A DNA stretch of 64,000 bases from Pseudomonas vranovensis DSM 16006 (GTDB lineage: Bacteria; Pseudomonadota; Gammaproteobacteria; Pseudomonadales; Pseudomonadaceae): assembly GCF_000425805.1 (NCBI RefSeq), contig NZ_AUED01000002.1, forward strand, positions 434,001-498,000, given 5' to 3'. Made by a program: the position numbers and the translations under genes. A model generated the notes under the pieces. The model was given only the letters and a program-made list of their open reading frames with translations, searched no databases and was not told the DNA's origin. Positions 35,915-46,186 of the stretch are shown in pieces; position 1 is the stretch's first letter; each line of letters starts with the position of its first letter.

Positions 35915-37099
35915 TTAGCGGTACAGATCCTCGCGAGTCAGTGGCAGGTCATGGTGGCCGTCGGCAAAAGGTTTGACTGCGAGGATCTGGTGCAGGTTGA
36001 TCCAACCCTTGGCGAAGGCATAGGAGCAGCCCGCCAGGTACAGGCGCCAGATTCGCAAAGCCTTCTCCGGCACCATCGTAGAGGCTTTGTCCAGTTCGCT
36101 TTCAAGGCGGTCACTCCAGTGCTGCAATGTGCGCGCATAGTGCAGGCGCAGGCTCTCGACATCGACAACTTCCAGCCCCGCCTGGCTGACGGCGGCCGTG
36201 ATCATCGACAGGTGCGGCAGCTCACCATGGGGGAACACATAACGATCGATGAAGCTGCCAGCACCCCGCCCTACCGGACGCCCGTCCACATGCTTGGCGG
36301 TGATGCCATGGTTCATCACCAGGCCGCCTTCGCGCACCGCGCCGAACAGGCGCTGGCAATACAACGCCAGGTTGGCATGGCCAACGTGTTCGAACATACC
36401 GACACTCACGACCTTGTCGAAACGGCCATCCTGTGGAATATCGCGGTAATCAAGAATCTTCAGCTCTACTTTGTCTTGCAGGCCTTCGGCCTTGATGCGC
36501 GCCTTGCCGAGCTTGAGCTGCTCCTTGCTCAGGGTGATGCCCAGCACTTTGACGCCAAACTCGCGGGCGGCAAAGCGTGACAGCCCTCCCCAACCACAGC
36601 CGACATCGAGCAGGTAGTCACCCGGCTGCAGGCGCAGCTTGCGGCACAGGTGCTCGAACTTGTTCTGCTGGGCCTGTTCCAGGGTGTCCTGGTCGGTTTT
36701 GAAATAGGCACAGGAATAGGCCATGTCCTTGTCCAGCCACAACTGGTAGAAGTCATTGGACAGGTCGTAGTGATAGGAAATCGCCGCTGCATCGGTGGCC
36801 TTGTCGTGCTCGCGGCGCACCGGTTGATCGTCGACTTCATCCTTGAGCAGCGCTTCGCTGAGTTCGTCGCAAACCCGGATCACCTCACTGATGGTGCCCT
36901 CCAGCTCCAGCTTGCCTTCGACAAAGGCTGCGCCCAGTTCGTCCAGGCTCGGGTGGGTCAGTTGGGTAATCAGCTGCGGGTCCTTGACCAGAATGGTGAC
37001 CTGCGGCTGGGGACCCAGATCATATTCATGACCATCCCACAGCTTCAGGCGCAGGGGCAGTCGCAGGCTTTGCAGAACAGGTGGAAGTTGCGCAAGCAT
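35915..37099 (-). CDS. cfa: Cyclopropane-fatty-acyl-phospholipid synthase
   Basis: 394 residues, as in P. putida CfaB. Transfers a methylene from SAM to the double bond of unsaturated phospholipid acyl chains, typical of stationary phase. The SAM-binding LLDVGCGWGG lies at residues 163-172 and the RPVGRGAGSFIDRYVFPHGELP segment is present. GGAGGG lies eight bases ahead of the ATG at 37099, which decides the start over 37150. A CGCTAGGCT element (37165-37173 on the minus strand) may be a stationary-phase sigma-type -10, in keeping with known RpoS control of the family. Confidence 0.95.
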   Translation of the reverse strand: MLAQLPPVLQSLRLPLRLKLWDGHEYDLGPQPQVTILVKDPQLITQLTHPSLDELGAAFVEGKLELEGTISEVIRVCDELSEALLKDEVDDQPVRREHDKATDAAAISYHYDLSNDFYQLWLDKDMAYSCAYFKTDQDTLEQAQQNKFEHLCRKLRLQPGDYLLDVGCGWGGLSRFAAREFGVKVLGITLSKEQLKLGKARIKAEGLQDKVELKILDYRDIPQDGRFDKVVSVGMFEHVGHANLALYCQRLFGAVREGGLVMNHGITAKHVDGRPVGRGAGSFIDRYVFPHGELPHLSMITAAVSQAGLEVVDVESLRLHYARTLQHWSDRLESELDKASTMVPEKALRIWRLYLAGCSYAFAKGWINLHQILAVKPFADGHHDLPLTREDLYR

Positions 37100-37298
37100 G
37101 AAATGAACCCTCCTTTTTTCTTCGGACGTCACCGCAGAAGGGTAGTTCATACTGAATAATTTTCAGCCTAGCGCGACCATGGTCTGGAACTGTCACGCCC
37201 GTTCCAGACCCTCGGACGGTGCGATAAATTGTATACAATCACTCGCCCAGCAGACTAATCTTGGCGCCATTGTCGATTCTTCATCCTGGAGTACAACA

Positions 37299-38699
37299 AT
37301 GAAAACCTATGATGTGGTGATCATCGGCGGCGGCCCCGGCGGCTACAACGCCGCTATTCGTGCTGGCCAGCTGGGCTTGAGCGTGGCTTGCGTCGAAGGC
37401 CGTTCAACCCTTGGTGGCACCTGTTTGAACGTTGGTTGCATGCCGTCCAAGGCGCTGTTGCATGCCTCGGAGCTTTACGAAGCGGCCGTGGGCAGCGAGT
37501 TCGCCAACCTGGGTATCGAGGTCAAGCCGACCTTGAATCTGGCCCAGATGATGAAACAGAAAGACGAAAGCGTTACTGGCCTGACCAAGGGCATCGAGTT
37601 CCTGTTCCGCAAGAACAAGGTCGACTGGATCAAAGGCTGGGGCCAACTGGCAGGCCCGGGCCGGGTCAATGTGAGCACCGAAGACGGTAGCGTCACCGAA
37701 CTGCAGGCCAAGGACATAGTCGTCGCCACCGGTTCCGAGCCAACCCCGCTGCCCGGCGTGACGATTGATAACCAGCGCATCATCGACTCCACCGGCGCCC
37801 TTTCGCTGCCGGGCGTCCCCAAGCACCTGGTGGTGATTGGCGCCGGTGTGATCGGCCTGGAGCTGGGTTCGGTATGGCGTCGCCTCGGCAGCCAGGTCAC
37901 CGTCATCGAATACCTGGACCGCATCTGCCCGGGTACCGATGAAGAGACCGCCAAGACGCTGCAACGCTCGCTCGCCAAACAAGGCATCACCTTCAAGCTG
38001 GGCAGCAAGGTGACCCAGGCCAGCGCCTCGGCAGACGCCGTCAACCTGACCCTTGAGCCTGCCGCCGGCGGCGCCAGCGAAAGCCTGGAAGCCGACTACG
38101 TGCTGGTCGCCATCGGCCGCCGGCCCTACACCAAGGGCCTGGGCCTGGAGAGCGTCGGGCTGGAAACCGACAAGCGCGGCATGCTTGCCAATGAGCATCA
38201 CCGCACTGCAGTACCGGGCATCTGGGTCATCGGCGACGTCACCTCAGGCCCGATGCTCGCGCACAAGGCCGAAGACGAAGCGGTTGCCTGCATCGAGCGA
38301 ATCGCCGGCAAGCCCCATGAGGTCAACTACAACTTGATTCCCGGGGTGATCTACACCCGCCCGGAACTGGCCAGCGTCGGCAAGACCGAAGAGCAGCTCA
38401 AGGCCGAAGGGCGTGAGTACAAGGTCGGCAAGTTCCCCTTCACCGCCAACAGCCGGGCCAAGATCAACCACGAGACAGAAGGCTTCGCCAAGGTCCTGGC
38501 TGATGCCAGGACCGACGAAGTACTGGGTGTACACCTGGTCGGCCCGAGCGTCAGCGAAATGATCGGCGAGTTCTGCGTGGCCATGGAGTTCTCGGCGTCA
38601 GCCGAAGACATCGCCCTGACCTGCCACCCGCACCCGACCCGTTCCGAGGCCTTGCGCCAGGCCGCGATGAACGTCGAAGGCATGGCCATGCAGATCTGA
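37299..38699 (+). CDS. lpd3: Dihydrolipoyl dehydrogenase (Lpd3-type)
   Basis: 466 residues. FAD-binding GGGPGGYNAA (residues 10-19), redox-active Cys42 and Cys47 in GGTCLNVGCMPSK, second nucleotide-binding GAGVIGLELGS and the active-site HPHPTRSE near the C-terminus. Reoxidises lipoyl groups of 2-oxoacid dehydrogenase or glycine-cleavage complexes with NAD+. It is unlinked to such complex genes, like P. aeruginosa lpd3. Start from GGAG and the family N-terminus KTYDVVIIGGG. Convergent with benE. Confidence 0.95.
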   Translation: MKTYDVVIIGGGPGGYNAAIRAGQLGLSVACVEGRSTLGGTCLNVGCMPSKALLHASELYEAAVGSEFANLGIEVKPTLNLAQMMKQKDESVTGLTKGIEFLFRKNKVDWIKGWGQLAGPGRVNVSTEDGSVTELQAKDIVVATGSEPTPLPGVTIDNQRIIDSTGALSLPGVPKHLVVIGAGVIGLELGSVWRRLGSQVTVIEYLDRICPGTDEETAKTLQRSLAKQGITFKLGSKVTQASASADAVNLTLEPAAGGASESLEADYVLVAIGRRPYTKGLGLESVGLETDKRGMLANEHHRTAVPGIWVIGDVTSGPMLAHKAEDEAVACIERIAGKPHEVNYNLIPGVIYTRPELASVGKTEEQLKAEGREYKVGKFPFTANSRAKINHETEGFAKVLADARTDEVLGVHLVGPSVSEMIGEFCVAMEFSASAEDIALTCHPHPTRSEALRQAAMNVEGMAMQI

Positions 38700-38701
38700 C
38701 C

Positions 38702-39907
38702 TCAGTCAGTTCGCAGCCCTGCCCTGCTCGCCTGCGGCGCTGGTCGCCGCAGGTTGAGCAGCAGGTGGGCGAACAGGCCGAAGATCAGCCCCCAGAACGC
38801 CGCCGACAAGCCCATGAAGGACATACCCGAGGCTGTCACCAGAAAGGTGATCAGCGCCGCCTCGCGATCACTCGGCACACTCATCGCTCCCGCCAGTGCC
38901 CCCCCGATGGCGCCGAACAACGCCAGCCCGGCCAACGCTGCAATCAAGGCCGCCGGAAAGGCGGTAAACAGCGACACCAAGGTCGCGCCGAACACCCCCA
39001 GCAGCAGGTACAGCACCCCACCCGACACCCCCGCCCAATAGCGCTTGCCCGGATCGTCGTGCGCTTCGCGGCCGGTGCAGATCGCCGCAGTGATCGCCGC
39101 CAGGTTCAGACCATGGCAACCAAAGGGCGCCAGTAAGACACTGGCCAGGGCATTGCTGGAAATGATCGGGCTGGCAGGTGTGCGATAGCCGTCGTTGCGC
39201 AAAACGGCAATGCCCGGCACAAACTGCCCGGTCAGCGCCACCATCACCAACGGCAGGCTGATACTCAACAGCGCATGCCAAGTGAACGCCGGCGTGGTCC
39301 ACACCGGCGTGGCCAGGCCCACTACCAGCGCCGAGCTGTTCATCTCACCACTGAACACCGCAATGCTCACCCCACACACCAGCACGGCCAGAACCGCATA
39401 GCGAGGGGCAATGCGCTTGAACATCAGGTAGGTGACGAACATTGCCAACACCAGCAGCGGTTGCGACTTCAGCGAGATGAACAACCCGGTGCCGAAGCTG
39501 AACAGAATACCCGCCAACATGGCAGCAGAGATGGCCGGTGGCAGCTTGCTGACAATGCGGTCGAAGGCACCGGAAACGCCGACCAGCAAGATCACCAGGT
39601 TGGCGACGATATAGGCCCCCACCGCCTCGGCGAAGGCGATATCCGGCAGCAGCGCCACCAGCAGGGCCGATCCCGGCGCAGACCAGGCAATCACCACCGG
39701 CACCTTGTAGCGCAGGCTGAGTACCACGCCCAGCACGCCGCTGCCGATGGAAATTGCCCATACCCACGAAGACAGTTCGGCCGCCGACAACTGTGCGCTG
39801 TGGGCGGCCTGGAAAATGATCACCAAGGGGCCTGCGTAAGAAATCAGCGTGGCAATGAAGCCGGCGACCAAGGCGGAAAGGGAGAAGTCCTGAATTATTG
39901 TTTTCAT
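38702..39907 (-). CDS. benE: BenE, benzoate/H+ symporter family transporter
   Basis: 401 residues with about 11-12 hydrophobic helices and the BenE-family sequence LSALVAGFIATLISYAGPLVIIFQAAHSA. Inner-membrane import of benzoate. Last gene of the ben-cat run, downstream of catA and separated from it by a REP pair. BenK is a second, unrelated benzoate permease in the same cluster, so the two may differ in affinity or range. Confidence 0.93.
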   Translation of the reverse strand: MKTIIQDFSLSALVAGFIATLISYAGPLVIIFQAAHSAQLSAAELSSWVWAISIGSGVLGVVLSLRYKVPVVIAWSAPGSALLVALLPDIAFAEAVGAYIVANLVILLVGVSGAFDRIVSKLPPAISAAMLAGILFSFGTGLFISLKSQPLLVLAMFVTYLMFKRIAPRYAVLAVLVCGVSIAVFSGEMNSSALVVGLATPVWTTPAFTWHALLSISLPLVMVALTGQFVPGIAVLRNDGYRTPASPIISSNALASVLLAPFGCHGLNLAAITAAICTGREAHDDPGKRYWAGVSGGVLYLLLGVFGATLVSLFTAFPAALIAALAGLALFGAIGGALAGAMSVPSDREAALITFLVTASGMSFMGLSAAFWGLIFGLFAHLLLNLRRPAPQASRAGLRTD

Positions 39908-39924
39908 TGATCATCCTTAAAGAG

Positions 39925-39984
39925 CATCGCGGGGCAAGCCCGCTCGTACAGGGATTTCTGTAGGAGCGGGCTTGCCCCGCGATG
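39925..39984. repeat. Inverted REP pair between catA and benE
   Basis: Two REP units, 39925-39949 and 39959-39984, in inverted orientation around a short spacer. Both share the GCGGGGCAAGCCCGCTC core. It may stabilise the upstream catA transcript end or reduce benE expression. Confidence 0.9.
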
Positions 39985-39999
39985 GATTCAACCCGGATA

Positions 40000-40932
40000 T
40001 CAGGCGTCCTGCAATGCCCGCGGCCGCTGGCTGCGCACTTCATTCGCAGGCTTGGGCGCACCGAGCAACTGGAAGTCAAAATCCATTTCGGCAAAGCGCC
40101 CCTCCACACCCCGGGCATCCGCTGCGGCCGCATCCTCTACAAAGCGCAGCTCGCCGATCAAGCCGTCACGGGTGGCATAAGCAAAGTCATCCCACAGGTA
40201 CTCATCGCCCGCCAGGTTGATCTGGGTGGTCAGGTGACGATACCCCGGCGCCGAGATAAAGAAGTGAATGTGCCCCGGGCGATTGCCATGGCGGCCGAGC
40301 TGGTTGAGCAACTCTTGGGTCGGGCCGTCTTCAGGGCAGCCATAGCCCGACGGCACGATGCTGCGCGCGCGGTAGCGGCCGTCGGCATCGGTGACGATGC
40401 GTCGGCGCAGGTTGTAGTCCGACTGGGTGCTGTCGAAGTAGGAGTAGGTGCCCTGGGTATTGGCGTGCCACAGGTCCACCACTGCACCGGCCACCGGCTG
40501 GCCCTGCTCGTCCAGCACGCGGCCCTGAAGGAACATCACCGTACCCGAGTCCAGGCCATCGTCCATGCGCACCTCGCCTTCGGCCATCGGCGCGCCCGCC
40601 ACATACAACGGGCCTTCGATGGTGCGCGGGGTACCGCCGCTGATACCGGCCTCGGCATCCTGGGCATCCAGTTGCAGGTCCAGGTAGTGCTCCACTCCCA
40701 GCCCCGCGACCAGCAGGCCAGCTTCCTGGCGACTGCCCAGGCGGTTGAGGTAGTCCACGGCCTTCCAGAACTCATCGGGTGTCACTTGCAGGTCTTCGAT
40801 GATGCGCGCCACGTCGTTGACGATGCGGTTGGTCAGCAGCTTCAGGCGTGGGCTGCCCAGGTCATTGTTCAGGCCACTGACTTCTTCGAAGAATGTCTGC
40901 ACGTCGGCAGTGTGGGCAATTTTCACGGTCAT
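40000..40932 (-). CDS. catA: Catechol 1,2-dioxygenase CatA
   Basis: Intradiol ring cleavage of catechol to cis,cis-muconate with Fe(III) in the cytoplasm. 310 residues; the iron-ligand candidates are Tyr163, Tyr197 (SGYGCP), His221 and His223 (GHIHFF), in the usual spacing. The N-terminal dimerisation helices are present. AGGT precedes the ATG. Follows catC by 38 bp in the same operon. Confidence 0.97.
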   Translation of the reverse strand: MTVKIAHTADVQTFFEEVSGLNNDLGSPRLKLLTNRIVNDVARIIEDLQVTPDEFWKAVDYLNRLGSRQEAGLLVAGLGVEHYLDLQLDAQDAEAGISGGTPRTIEGPLYVAGAPMAEGEVRMDDGLDSGTVMFLQGRVLDEQGQPVAGAVVDLWHANTQGTYSYFDSTQSDYNLRRRIVTDADGRYRARSIVPSGYGCPEDGPTQELLNQLGRHGNRPGHIHFFISAPGYRHLTTQINLAGDEYLWDDFAYATRDGLIGELRFVEDAAAADARGVEGRFAEMDFDFQLLGAPKPANEVRSQRPRALQDA

Positions 40933-40970
40933 GACAGGTACCTCGAATTGTTGTTATCGGCGTTTGGCGT

Positions 40971-41261
40971 TCAACGGTCGTCGCTGTGGATCGAAGACGG
41001 GTGGCGACACAGGCCATCGATCTCGATGTCCATGTAGGGGAACAGTGGCAGCTGCATCAGGGTGTCGTGCAGCGCCTCGACGCTGGGCAGGTCGAATACG
41101 CTGTAGTTGGCGTAGTGGCCGGCGATTCGCCACAAGTGGCGCCAGGCGCCTTCGCGCTGCAGGCGCTGGGCCAGTGCCTTCTCGTCGGCCTTGAGCTGCG
41201 CGGCGTTGGCCGGGTCCATGTCCAGGGGCAGGTTCACGGTCATTTTCACGTGGAACAACAT
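40971..41261 (-). CDS. catC: Muconolactone delta-isomerase CatC
   Basis: 96 residues, the normal length, starting MLFHVKMTVNLP. Converts muconolactone to 3-oxoadipate enol-lactone. The ADEKALAQRLQREGAWRHLWRIAGHYANYSVFD core is characteristic. Eleven bp after catB. Its start region resembles half of a parS site but that reflects the conserved MLFHVKM codons. Confidence 0.97.
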   Translation of the reverse strand: MLFHVKMTVNLPLDMDPANAAQLKADEKALAQRLQREGAWRHLWRIAGHYANYSVFDLPSVEALHDTLMQLPLFPYMDIEIDGLCRHPSSIHSDDR

Positions 41262-41272
41262 GGCATCTCTCC

Positions 41273-42394
41273 TTACGTGCGGCTGAAGAACGCCAGGCGC
41301 TCTTCGTCCAGGGTCAGGCCCAGGCCTGGGGTACGAGGTACGTGCAAGGCGAAGTCGCGGTACACCGGTGCTTCGATCACGATCTCTTCAGTCAGCAGCA
41401 GCGGGCCGAACAGCTCGGTGTGCCAGGTCAGCTGGTTGAGGGTTACGAAGGCATGGGCGGCGGCCAGGGTGCCGATCGAACCTTCGAGCATGGTGCCGCC
41501 ATACAGGGCGATACCTGCCGCTTCAGCGATCTGCGCTGTACGCAACACGGCACGGGGGCCACCGTTCTTGGCGATCTTCAGGGCGAAGATGCTGGCGGCA
41601 CCGTCGGCGGCCAGGCTGAAGGCGTCCTCGACGCTTTCAATGGATTCATCGGCCATGATCGGTGCCGGGCTGCGCTGGTTCAGGCGAATCTGTCCGGCGC
41701 GGTTGATGCGCGAGATCGGTTGCTCGACCAGGTCGATACCATTGTCACCCAGCACCTGGCAGGCGCGGATCGCCTGGGACTCGTCCCAGTACTGATTGAC
41801 GTCGACCCGCACACTGGCGCGCTCGCCCACCGCCCGTTTGATGGCGATCACATGCTTGAGGTCATGGGCAACGTCGTTGGCGCCGATCTTCACCTTGAAG
41901 ATGCGGTGGCGGCGCAAATCGAGCATCTGCTCGGCCTCGGCGATGTCGCGCTCGGTGTCGCCGCTGGCCAAGGTCCAGGCCACTTCCAGGCTGTCGCGCA
42001 CGCGCCCGCCAAGCAGTTCACTGACCGCCAGGCCCAGGCGTTTGCCCTGAGCATCGAGCAAGGCGCTCTCGATGCCGGAACGGGCGAAGGTGTTGCCTTT
42101 GATCACCTTGTCCAGGCGCTGCATGGCAGCGTTGATGTTGCTGGCATCCTGGCCGATCAGTAGCGGTGCAAAGTAGCTGTCGATGTTCTGCTTGATGCTT
42201 TCCGGGCTTTCGTTGGCATAGGCCAGGCCGCCGATGGTGGTGGCCTCGCCCAGGCCTTCGATGCCGTCGGAGCAGTGCAGGCGGATGATCACCAGGGTCT
42301 GCTTCTGCAGGGTGTGCATCGCCAGCTTATGCGGGCGAATGGTGGGCAAGTCGACGATCAGGGTCGAGATGCGTTCAATCAAGGGATGACTCAT
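41273..42394 (-). CDS. catB: Muconate cycloisomerase CatB
   Basis: 373 residues of the enolase superfamily (MLE). Lactonises cis,cis-muconate to muconolactone with Mn2+. The catalytic Lys167 and Lys169 (KVKIG) and the metal ligand Asp198 (VDVNQ) align with P. putida CatB numbering. GGAGAA before the ATG at 42394 sets the start. It is only 20 bp after benD, so it lacks its usual own CatR-controlled promoter and is probably read from the ben promoter. Confidence 0.97.
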   Translation of the reverse strand: MSHPLIERISTLIVDLPTIRPHKLAMHTLQKQTLVIIRLHCSDGIEGLGEATTIGGLAYANESPESIKQNIDSYFAPLLIGQDASNINAAMQRLDKVIKGNTFARSGIESALLDAQGKRLGLAVSELLGGRVRDSLEVAWTLASGDTERDIAEAEQMLDLRRHRIFKVKIGANDVAHDLKHVIAIKRAVGERASVRVDVNQYWDESQAIRACQVLGDNGIDLVEQPISRINRAGQIRLNQRSPAPIMADESIESVEDAFSLAADGAASIFALKIAKNGGPRAVLRTAQIAEAAGIALYGGTMLEGSIGTLAAAHAFVTLNQLTWHTELFGPLLLTEEIVIEAPVYRDFALHVPRTPGLGLTLDEERLAFFSRT

Positions 42395-42414
42395 CGAAGG
42401 TTCTCCAGGGGCGC

Positions 42415-43176
42415 TCAACCGAGGTCGCCGCCGCCGACCGGCAACACCGTGCCGGTGATGTAGGAAGCCTCGTCGGAGGCCAGGAAGAGGATCGCGCCAA
42501 CCTGCTCATCGAGGTTGCCGTAGCGTTTCATCAGGCTGCTGTCGAGGGTCTGGTCGACGATCTGCTGGTACCAGGCTTTCTCTTCGCTGCTCTGCTCGGC
42601 ACGGTTGCGTGGCACCCGCCGTGGCGGTGCTTCAGTGCCCCCCGGCGCGGTGGCATTGACACGCACACCGCGGCCAGCGGTCTCGAATGCCAGGCAAGCG
42701 GTCAGTGCATTCACTCCCCCCTTGGCCGCGCCATAAGGCACGCGGTTGACACTGCGGGTGGCAATCGAGGACACGTTGACGATGGCGCCCCTGCCCTGTT
42801 CCAGCATGTAGGGCAGCGCCGCATGACAGCACCACAAGGTAGGGAACAGCGAGCGCCGGACTTCCGCCTCGATCTGCGCCGCTTCGTAGTGCTCGAACGG
42901 TTTGGCCCAGATGGTGCCGCCAACGTTATTGACCAACACATCCAGCCGGCCAAAATGCTCCACCGCTGCTGCCATTACCCGGCTGCACTCGTTGTGCTGC
43001 TCAAGGTCGGCGGTCAGGGTCAGTACACCTTCGCCTTGCAGCTCGTGAACAAGCTCCGAGCGGTCCACCGCCACCAGGGTCGCGCCTTCGTCGAGCAGGC
43101 GCTCGCACAAACGACGGCCGATCCCCTGCGCTGCGCCGGTAACCAGCGCGACTTTGTTGTCGAATCTGTTGTTCAT
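42415..43176 (-). CDS. benD: Benzoate dihydrodiol dehydrogenase BenD
   Basis: 253-residue short-chain dehydrogenase. Converts 2-hydro-1,2-dihydroxybenzoate to catechol and CO2 with NAD+. NAD-binding TGAAQGIG (near residues 12-19) and the YGAAKGG catalytic Tyr-Lys pair are seen, with Asn in NVSSIATR. The ATG at 43176 gives the family start; the longer frame to 43446 runs into benC and is rejected. Confidence 0.96.
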   Translation of the reverse strand: MNNRFDNKVALVTGAAQGIGRRLCERLLDEGATLVAVDRSELVHELQGEGVLTLTADLEQHNECSRVMAAAVEHFGRLDVLVNNVGGTIWAKPFEHYEAAQIEAEVRRSLFPTLWCCHAALPYMLEQGRGAIVNVSSIATRSVNRVPYGAAKGGVNALTACLAFETAGRGVRVNATAPGGTEAPPRRVPRNRAEQSSEEKAWYQQIVDQTLDSSLMKRYGNLDEQVGAILFLASDEASYITGTVLPVGGGDLG

Positions 43177-43241
43177 GACAACCTCGAATAAAAAAGGGAC
43201 CGACCGTACCCGCACGATGCGCCCGGCCCCGTAAAACGGGT

Positions 43242-44252
43242 TCAGGCAGCGGCGGCGGCAAACTTTTCGTAGTAGAAATTCGCCGGGGTGATGCCCTGTT
43301 CGCGGATGTACTGGCTGACCGCCTCGACCATCGGCGGAGGACCGCACAGGTAGACATCGACATCGCCTTCGTTGAGATGGCGAGGCTCGATGTGCTGGGT
43401 GACATAGCCCTTGAGCGGGTGCTGGCTCTCGGGGTTGGCCACACACGCGCTGAAGCTGAAGTTGGGGATGCGCTCGGCGAACGACTGCAGGCGGTCGAGT
43501 TCGACGAGGTCGAAGTCGTTGGTCACGCCGTAGACCAGGTGCAGCGGATGCTCGCTGCCCTCCTCGGCGATTTTCTCCAGCATCGCGGTGAACGGCGCCA
43601 GCCCCGTGCCACCGGCCAGCAGCAACAACGGCCGACGAATCTCGCGCAGGTAGAAACTGCCCAAGGGGCCGGCCAGGGTCATGCTGTCGCCCGCCTTGGC
43701 AAGGCCGGTGAGGAAGCTGCTCATCAGGCCGCCCGGTACGTTGCGGATCAGGAAGCTGACCTCGCCGTCCTTCTGCAACGAACTGAAGGAGTAGGCGCGG
43801 GTCTGCTCGCTGCCAGGCACGCCAAGGTTCACATATTGCCCCGGCAGGAAAGCCAGGCGACTCAACGCCTCACCCTTGATCGACAAGGCAATGGTGCTGT
43901 CCGAGAGCTGGCGTACGGCGCTGATGCTGGCCTGGTAGCTGGACTGTTCGGTCTTGCACACCTGGGACGATGCCGGGATCCTTACCACGCAATCGCTTTG
44001 CGCACGCATCTGGCAGGTGAGCACATAACCCTGGCCGGCTTCTTCCTCGCTCAAGGCGTCTTCGATGTACTCCTGACCCAGGTCGTAGCGACCGGCTTCG
44101 GCGAAACATTTACAGGTGCCGCAGGCGCCGTCACGGCAGTCCAGCGGGATATTGATGCCCTGGCGGTAAGCGGCATCGGCCACGGTTTCGTCAGCGGTGG
44201 CGTCGATGAAACGGGTGACCCCGTCCTCGAAATTCAAGGCGATCTTGTGCAT
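43242..44252 (-). CDS. benC: Benzoate 1,2-dioxygenase reductase BenC
   Basis: 336 residues: plant-type 2Fe-2S ferredoxin (Cys39, Cys44, Cys47 and Cys80), then an FAD domain (QYVNLGVPGSEQTRAYSFSS) and an NADH domain (GGTGLAPFTAML and CGPPPMVEAV). Passes electrons from NADH to the BenAB oxygenase. GAGGT before the ATG. 65 bp separate it from benD and 25 bp from benB. Confidence 0.97.
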   Translation of the reverse strand: MHKIALNFEDGVTRFIDATADETVADAAYRQGINIPLDCRDGACGTCKCFAEAGRYDLGQEYIEDALSEEEAGQGYVLTCQMRAQSDCVVRIPASSQVCKTEQSSYQASISAVRQLSDSTIALSIKGEALSRLAFLPGQYVNLGVPGSEQTRAYSFSSLQKDGEVSFLIRNVPGGLMSSFLTGLAKAGDSMTLAGPLGSFYLREIRRPLLLLAGGTGLAPFTAMLEKIAEEGSEHPLHLVYGVTNDFDLVELDRLQSFAERIPNFSFSACVANPESQHPLKGYVTQHIEPRHLNEGDVDVYLCGPPPMVEAVSQYIREQGITPANFYYEKFAAAAA

Positions 44253-44277
44253 GGCGCACCTCGCGTAAAAGCTGGAT

Positions 44278-44766
44278 TTAGATGTGGTAAACGTCGATGA
44301 CCTGACGCACGTAGTCGTTCTTGAGCACCACCTTCTTGGCCTTGATCAGCGGTCGTTCACCGCGCACATCAAGGGTGTAGAAACTGGTACCGAAGTGACT
44401 GTCCACGGTCTTGTAGCGAAAGCTCAGGGTGTGCCAGTTGAAGCGCACCTTGCACAGGCCTTCGCCCTGCTCCAGCAGCTCGATGTTGCTGATGTTGTGC
44501 GAGGTCCGGGTGTCGGGCATGGTCGCACTGGAGCGTTCGGTCTTGATGCGGAACACCCGGTCTTCCAAGCCGCCACGGTTGCCGTACCAGATCAGCGAAA
44601 TTTCCCGTTGCGGGTCTTCGGTGAGCTGGTCGTTATCGTCCCAGGCCGGCATCCAGAAGGTGGCATCGCTGGCGTAGCACTCCAGCCACTGGTCCCATTG
44701 GCTGTCGTCCAGGTAACGCGCCTCTTCGTAGAGAAAGTCCCGTACGTGCTCGAAGGAAATGCTCAT
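44278..44766 (-). CDS. benB: Benzoate 1,2-dioxygenase small (beta) subunit BenB
   Basis: 162 residues; ring-hydroxylating beta subunit with [25 protein letters not shown]. It stabilises the alpha subunit in an alpha3beta3 complex. The ATG at 44766 overlaps the benA stop codon region by four bases, implying translational coupling; the longer open frame through benA to 45210 is a shadow. Confidence 0.97.
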   Translation of the reverse strand: MSISFEHVRDFLYEEARYLDDSQWDQWLECYASDATFWMPAWDDNDQLTEDPQREISLIWYGNRGGLEDRVFRIKTERSSATMPDTRTSHNISNIELLEQGEGLCKVRFNWHTLSFRYKTVDSHFGTSFYTLDVRGERPLIKAKKVVLKNDYVRQVIDVYHI

Positions 44767-46121
44767 TGCACGGCCTCCACGGGGATCAGTTGCTGCTCGG
44801 TGGCGAGTGCCTTGAGCATGGTGTCCTGCCAGTACTTGTGTTGCAGCACGAACAGGCCTTCGTCCTCGGTGCGTACACCGCTCATCTGCGGATGCAAGTC
44901 GATTTCCTGGGCGGCTGTGTCGGCACCTTCGATCCAGTGGGTGGCACCACGCGACATATCGTTCCAGCCTCGCCCGCCCTGGTAGCCCATCTGGCAGGAG
45001 CGGAATTCTTCCAGGTCGTCCGGGGTGGCCATGCCACTGACGTTGAAAAAGTCTTCGTACTGACGAATGCGCTGGGCCCGGGCTTCGGCGCTTTCGCCCT
45101 TGGGCGCAATGCAATAGATGGTGATCTCGGTCTTGTCCACGGCAATCGGCCGGGCAATACGGATCTGCGAACTGAACTGGTCCATCAGGTACACGTTCGG
45201 GTACAGGCACAGGTTGCGCGAGTTCTCGATCATCCAGTTGGCACGGGCCTGGCCGAAGTCGGCAGCCAGCTCGTCGCGGCGCTCGAACAGCGGACGGTCC
45301 TCGGGGTTGGCCCAGCGGGTCCAGAGCAGCAGGTGACCTTTGTCGAAGGAGTAGAAACCACCACCGCTCTTGGCCCAGCCGCCAGCGCTCATGGTTTTGA
45401 CTTCATCACCGGCCTCGCGCTGCTTGCGCTGGTTCTGGGTGGCGGCGTAGTTCCAGTGCACGGCGCTGACGTGGTAACCGTCGGCGCCATTCTCGGCGGT
45501 CAGCTTCCAGTTGCCTTCGTAAATGTAGGAAGACGAGCCGCGCAGCACTTCCAGGCCTTCAGGCGACTGGTCGACAATCATGTCGATGATCTTGGCCGAC
45601 TCACCCAGGTGCTCCACCAAGGGCACCACATCCGGGTTCAGGCTACCAAACAGAAAGCCGCGGTAAGACTCGAAGCGGGCGACCTTGGTGAGGTCGTGGG
45701 AGCCTTCGCAGTTGAAGCTGGCCGGGTAGCCGGCGTCCACCGGGTCCTTGACCTTGAGCAGCTTGCCAGAGTTGTTGAACGTCCAGCCGTGAAAGGGGCA
45801 GGTGTAGGAGGAGCGGTTTCCGCTCTTGTGCCGGCAAAGCATCGCACCGCGGTGGCTGCAGGCATTGAGGAAGGCATTGAGCACCCCATCCTTGTTGCGC
45901 GCGATAAAGATCGGCTGGCGCCCCATGGTGGTGGTGAGGAAGTCGTTCTTTTCAGGAATCTGGCTTTCGTGGGCAAGGTACAGCCAGTTGCCTTCGAAGA
46001 TATGTTTCATTTCCAGATCGAACAGACGGGGGTCGGTGAACATCTCGCGCTTGCAGCGAAAGACGCCCTTCTCCTGATCTTCTTCAAGCAGGGAATTAAG
46101 GTAATCGAATCCCAGGGACAT
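44763..46121 (-). CDS. benA: Benzoate 1,2-dioxygenase large (alpha) subunit BenA
   Basis: 452 residues. Rieske centre ligands Cys88, His90, Cys108 and His111 (CSHRGAM, CPFHGW). Mononuclear iron ligands His217 and His222 in [15 protein letters not shown]. Dihydroxylates benzoate to the cis-diol. First gene of the benABCD-catBCA-benE run; two BenR half-sites lie 66-101 bp before its ATG. GGAGG precedes the start. Confidence 0.98.
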   Translation of the reverse strand: MSLGFDYLNSLLEEDQEKGVFRCKREMFTDPRLFDLEMKHIFEGNWLYLAHESQIPEKNDFLTTTMGRQPIFIARNKDGVLNAFLNACSHRGAMLCRHKSGNRSSYTCPFHGWTFNNSGKLLKVKDPVDAGYPASFNCEGSHDLTKVARFESYRGFLFGSLNPDVVPLVEHLGESAKIIDMIVDQSPEGLEVLRGSSSYIYEGNWKLTAENGADGYHVSAVHWNYAATQNQRKQREAGDEVKTMSAGGWAKSGGGFYSFDKGHLLLWTRWANPEDRPLFERRDELAADFGQARANWMIENSRNLCLYPNVYLMDQFSSQIRIARPIAVDKTEITIYCIAPKGESAEARAQRIRQYEDFFNVSGMATPDDLEEFRSCQMGYQGGRGWNDMSRGATHWIEGADTAAQEIDLHPQMSGVRTEDEGLFVLQHKYWQDTMLKALATEQQLIPVEAVQ

Positions 46122-46186
46122 GGCCGGGGCCTCCGTTGTTATTGTGTTCAGGCCATGTCAGGTTAGGGAGCGAGGGGCACGGCAAA

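Noticed and set aside
41242..41257. A parS-like word at the catC start
   Set aside because: Three of sixteen positions differ from the consensus and it encodes the conserved MLFHVKM start of CatC, so coincidence is the simpler reading.
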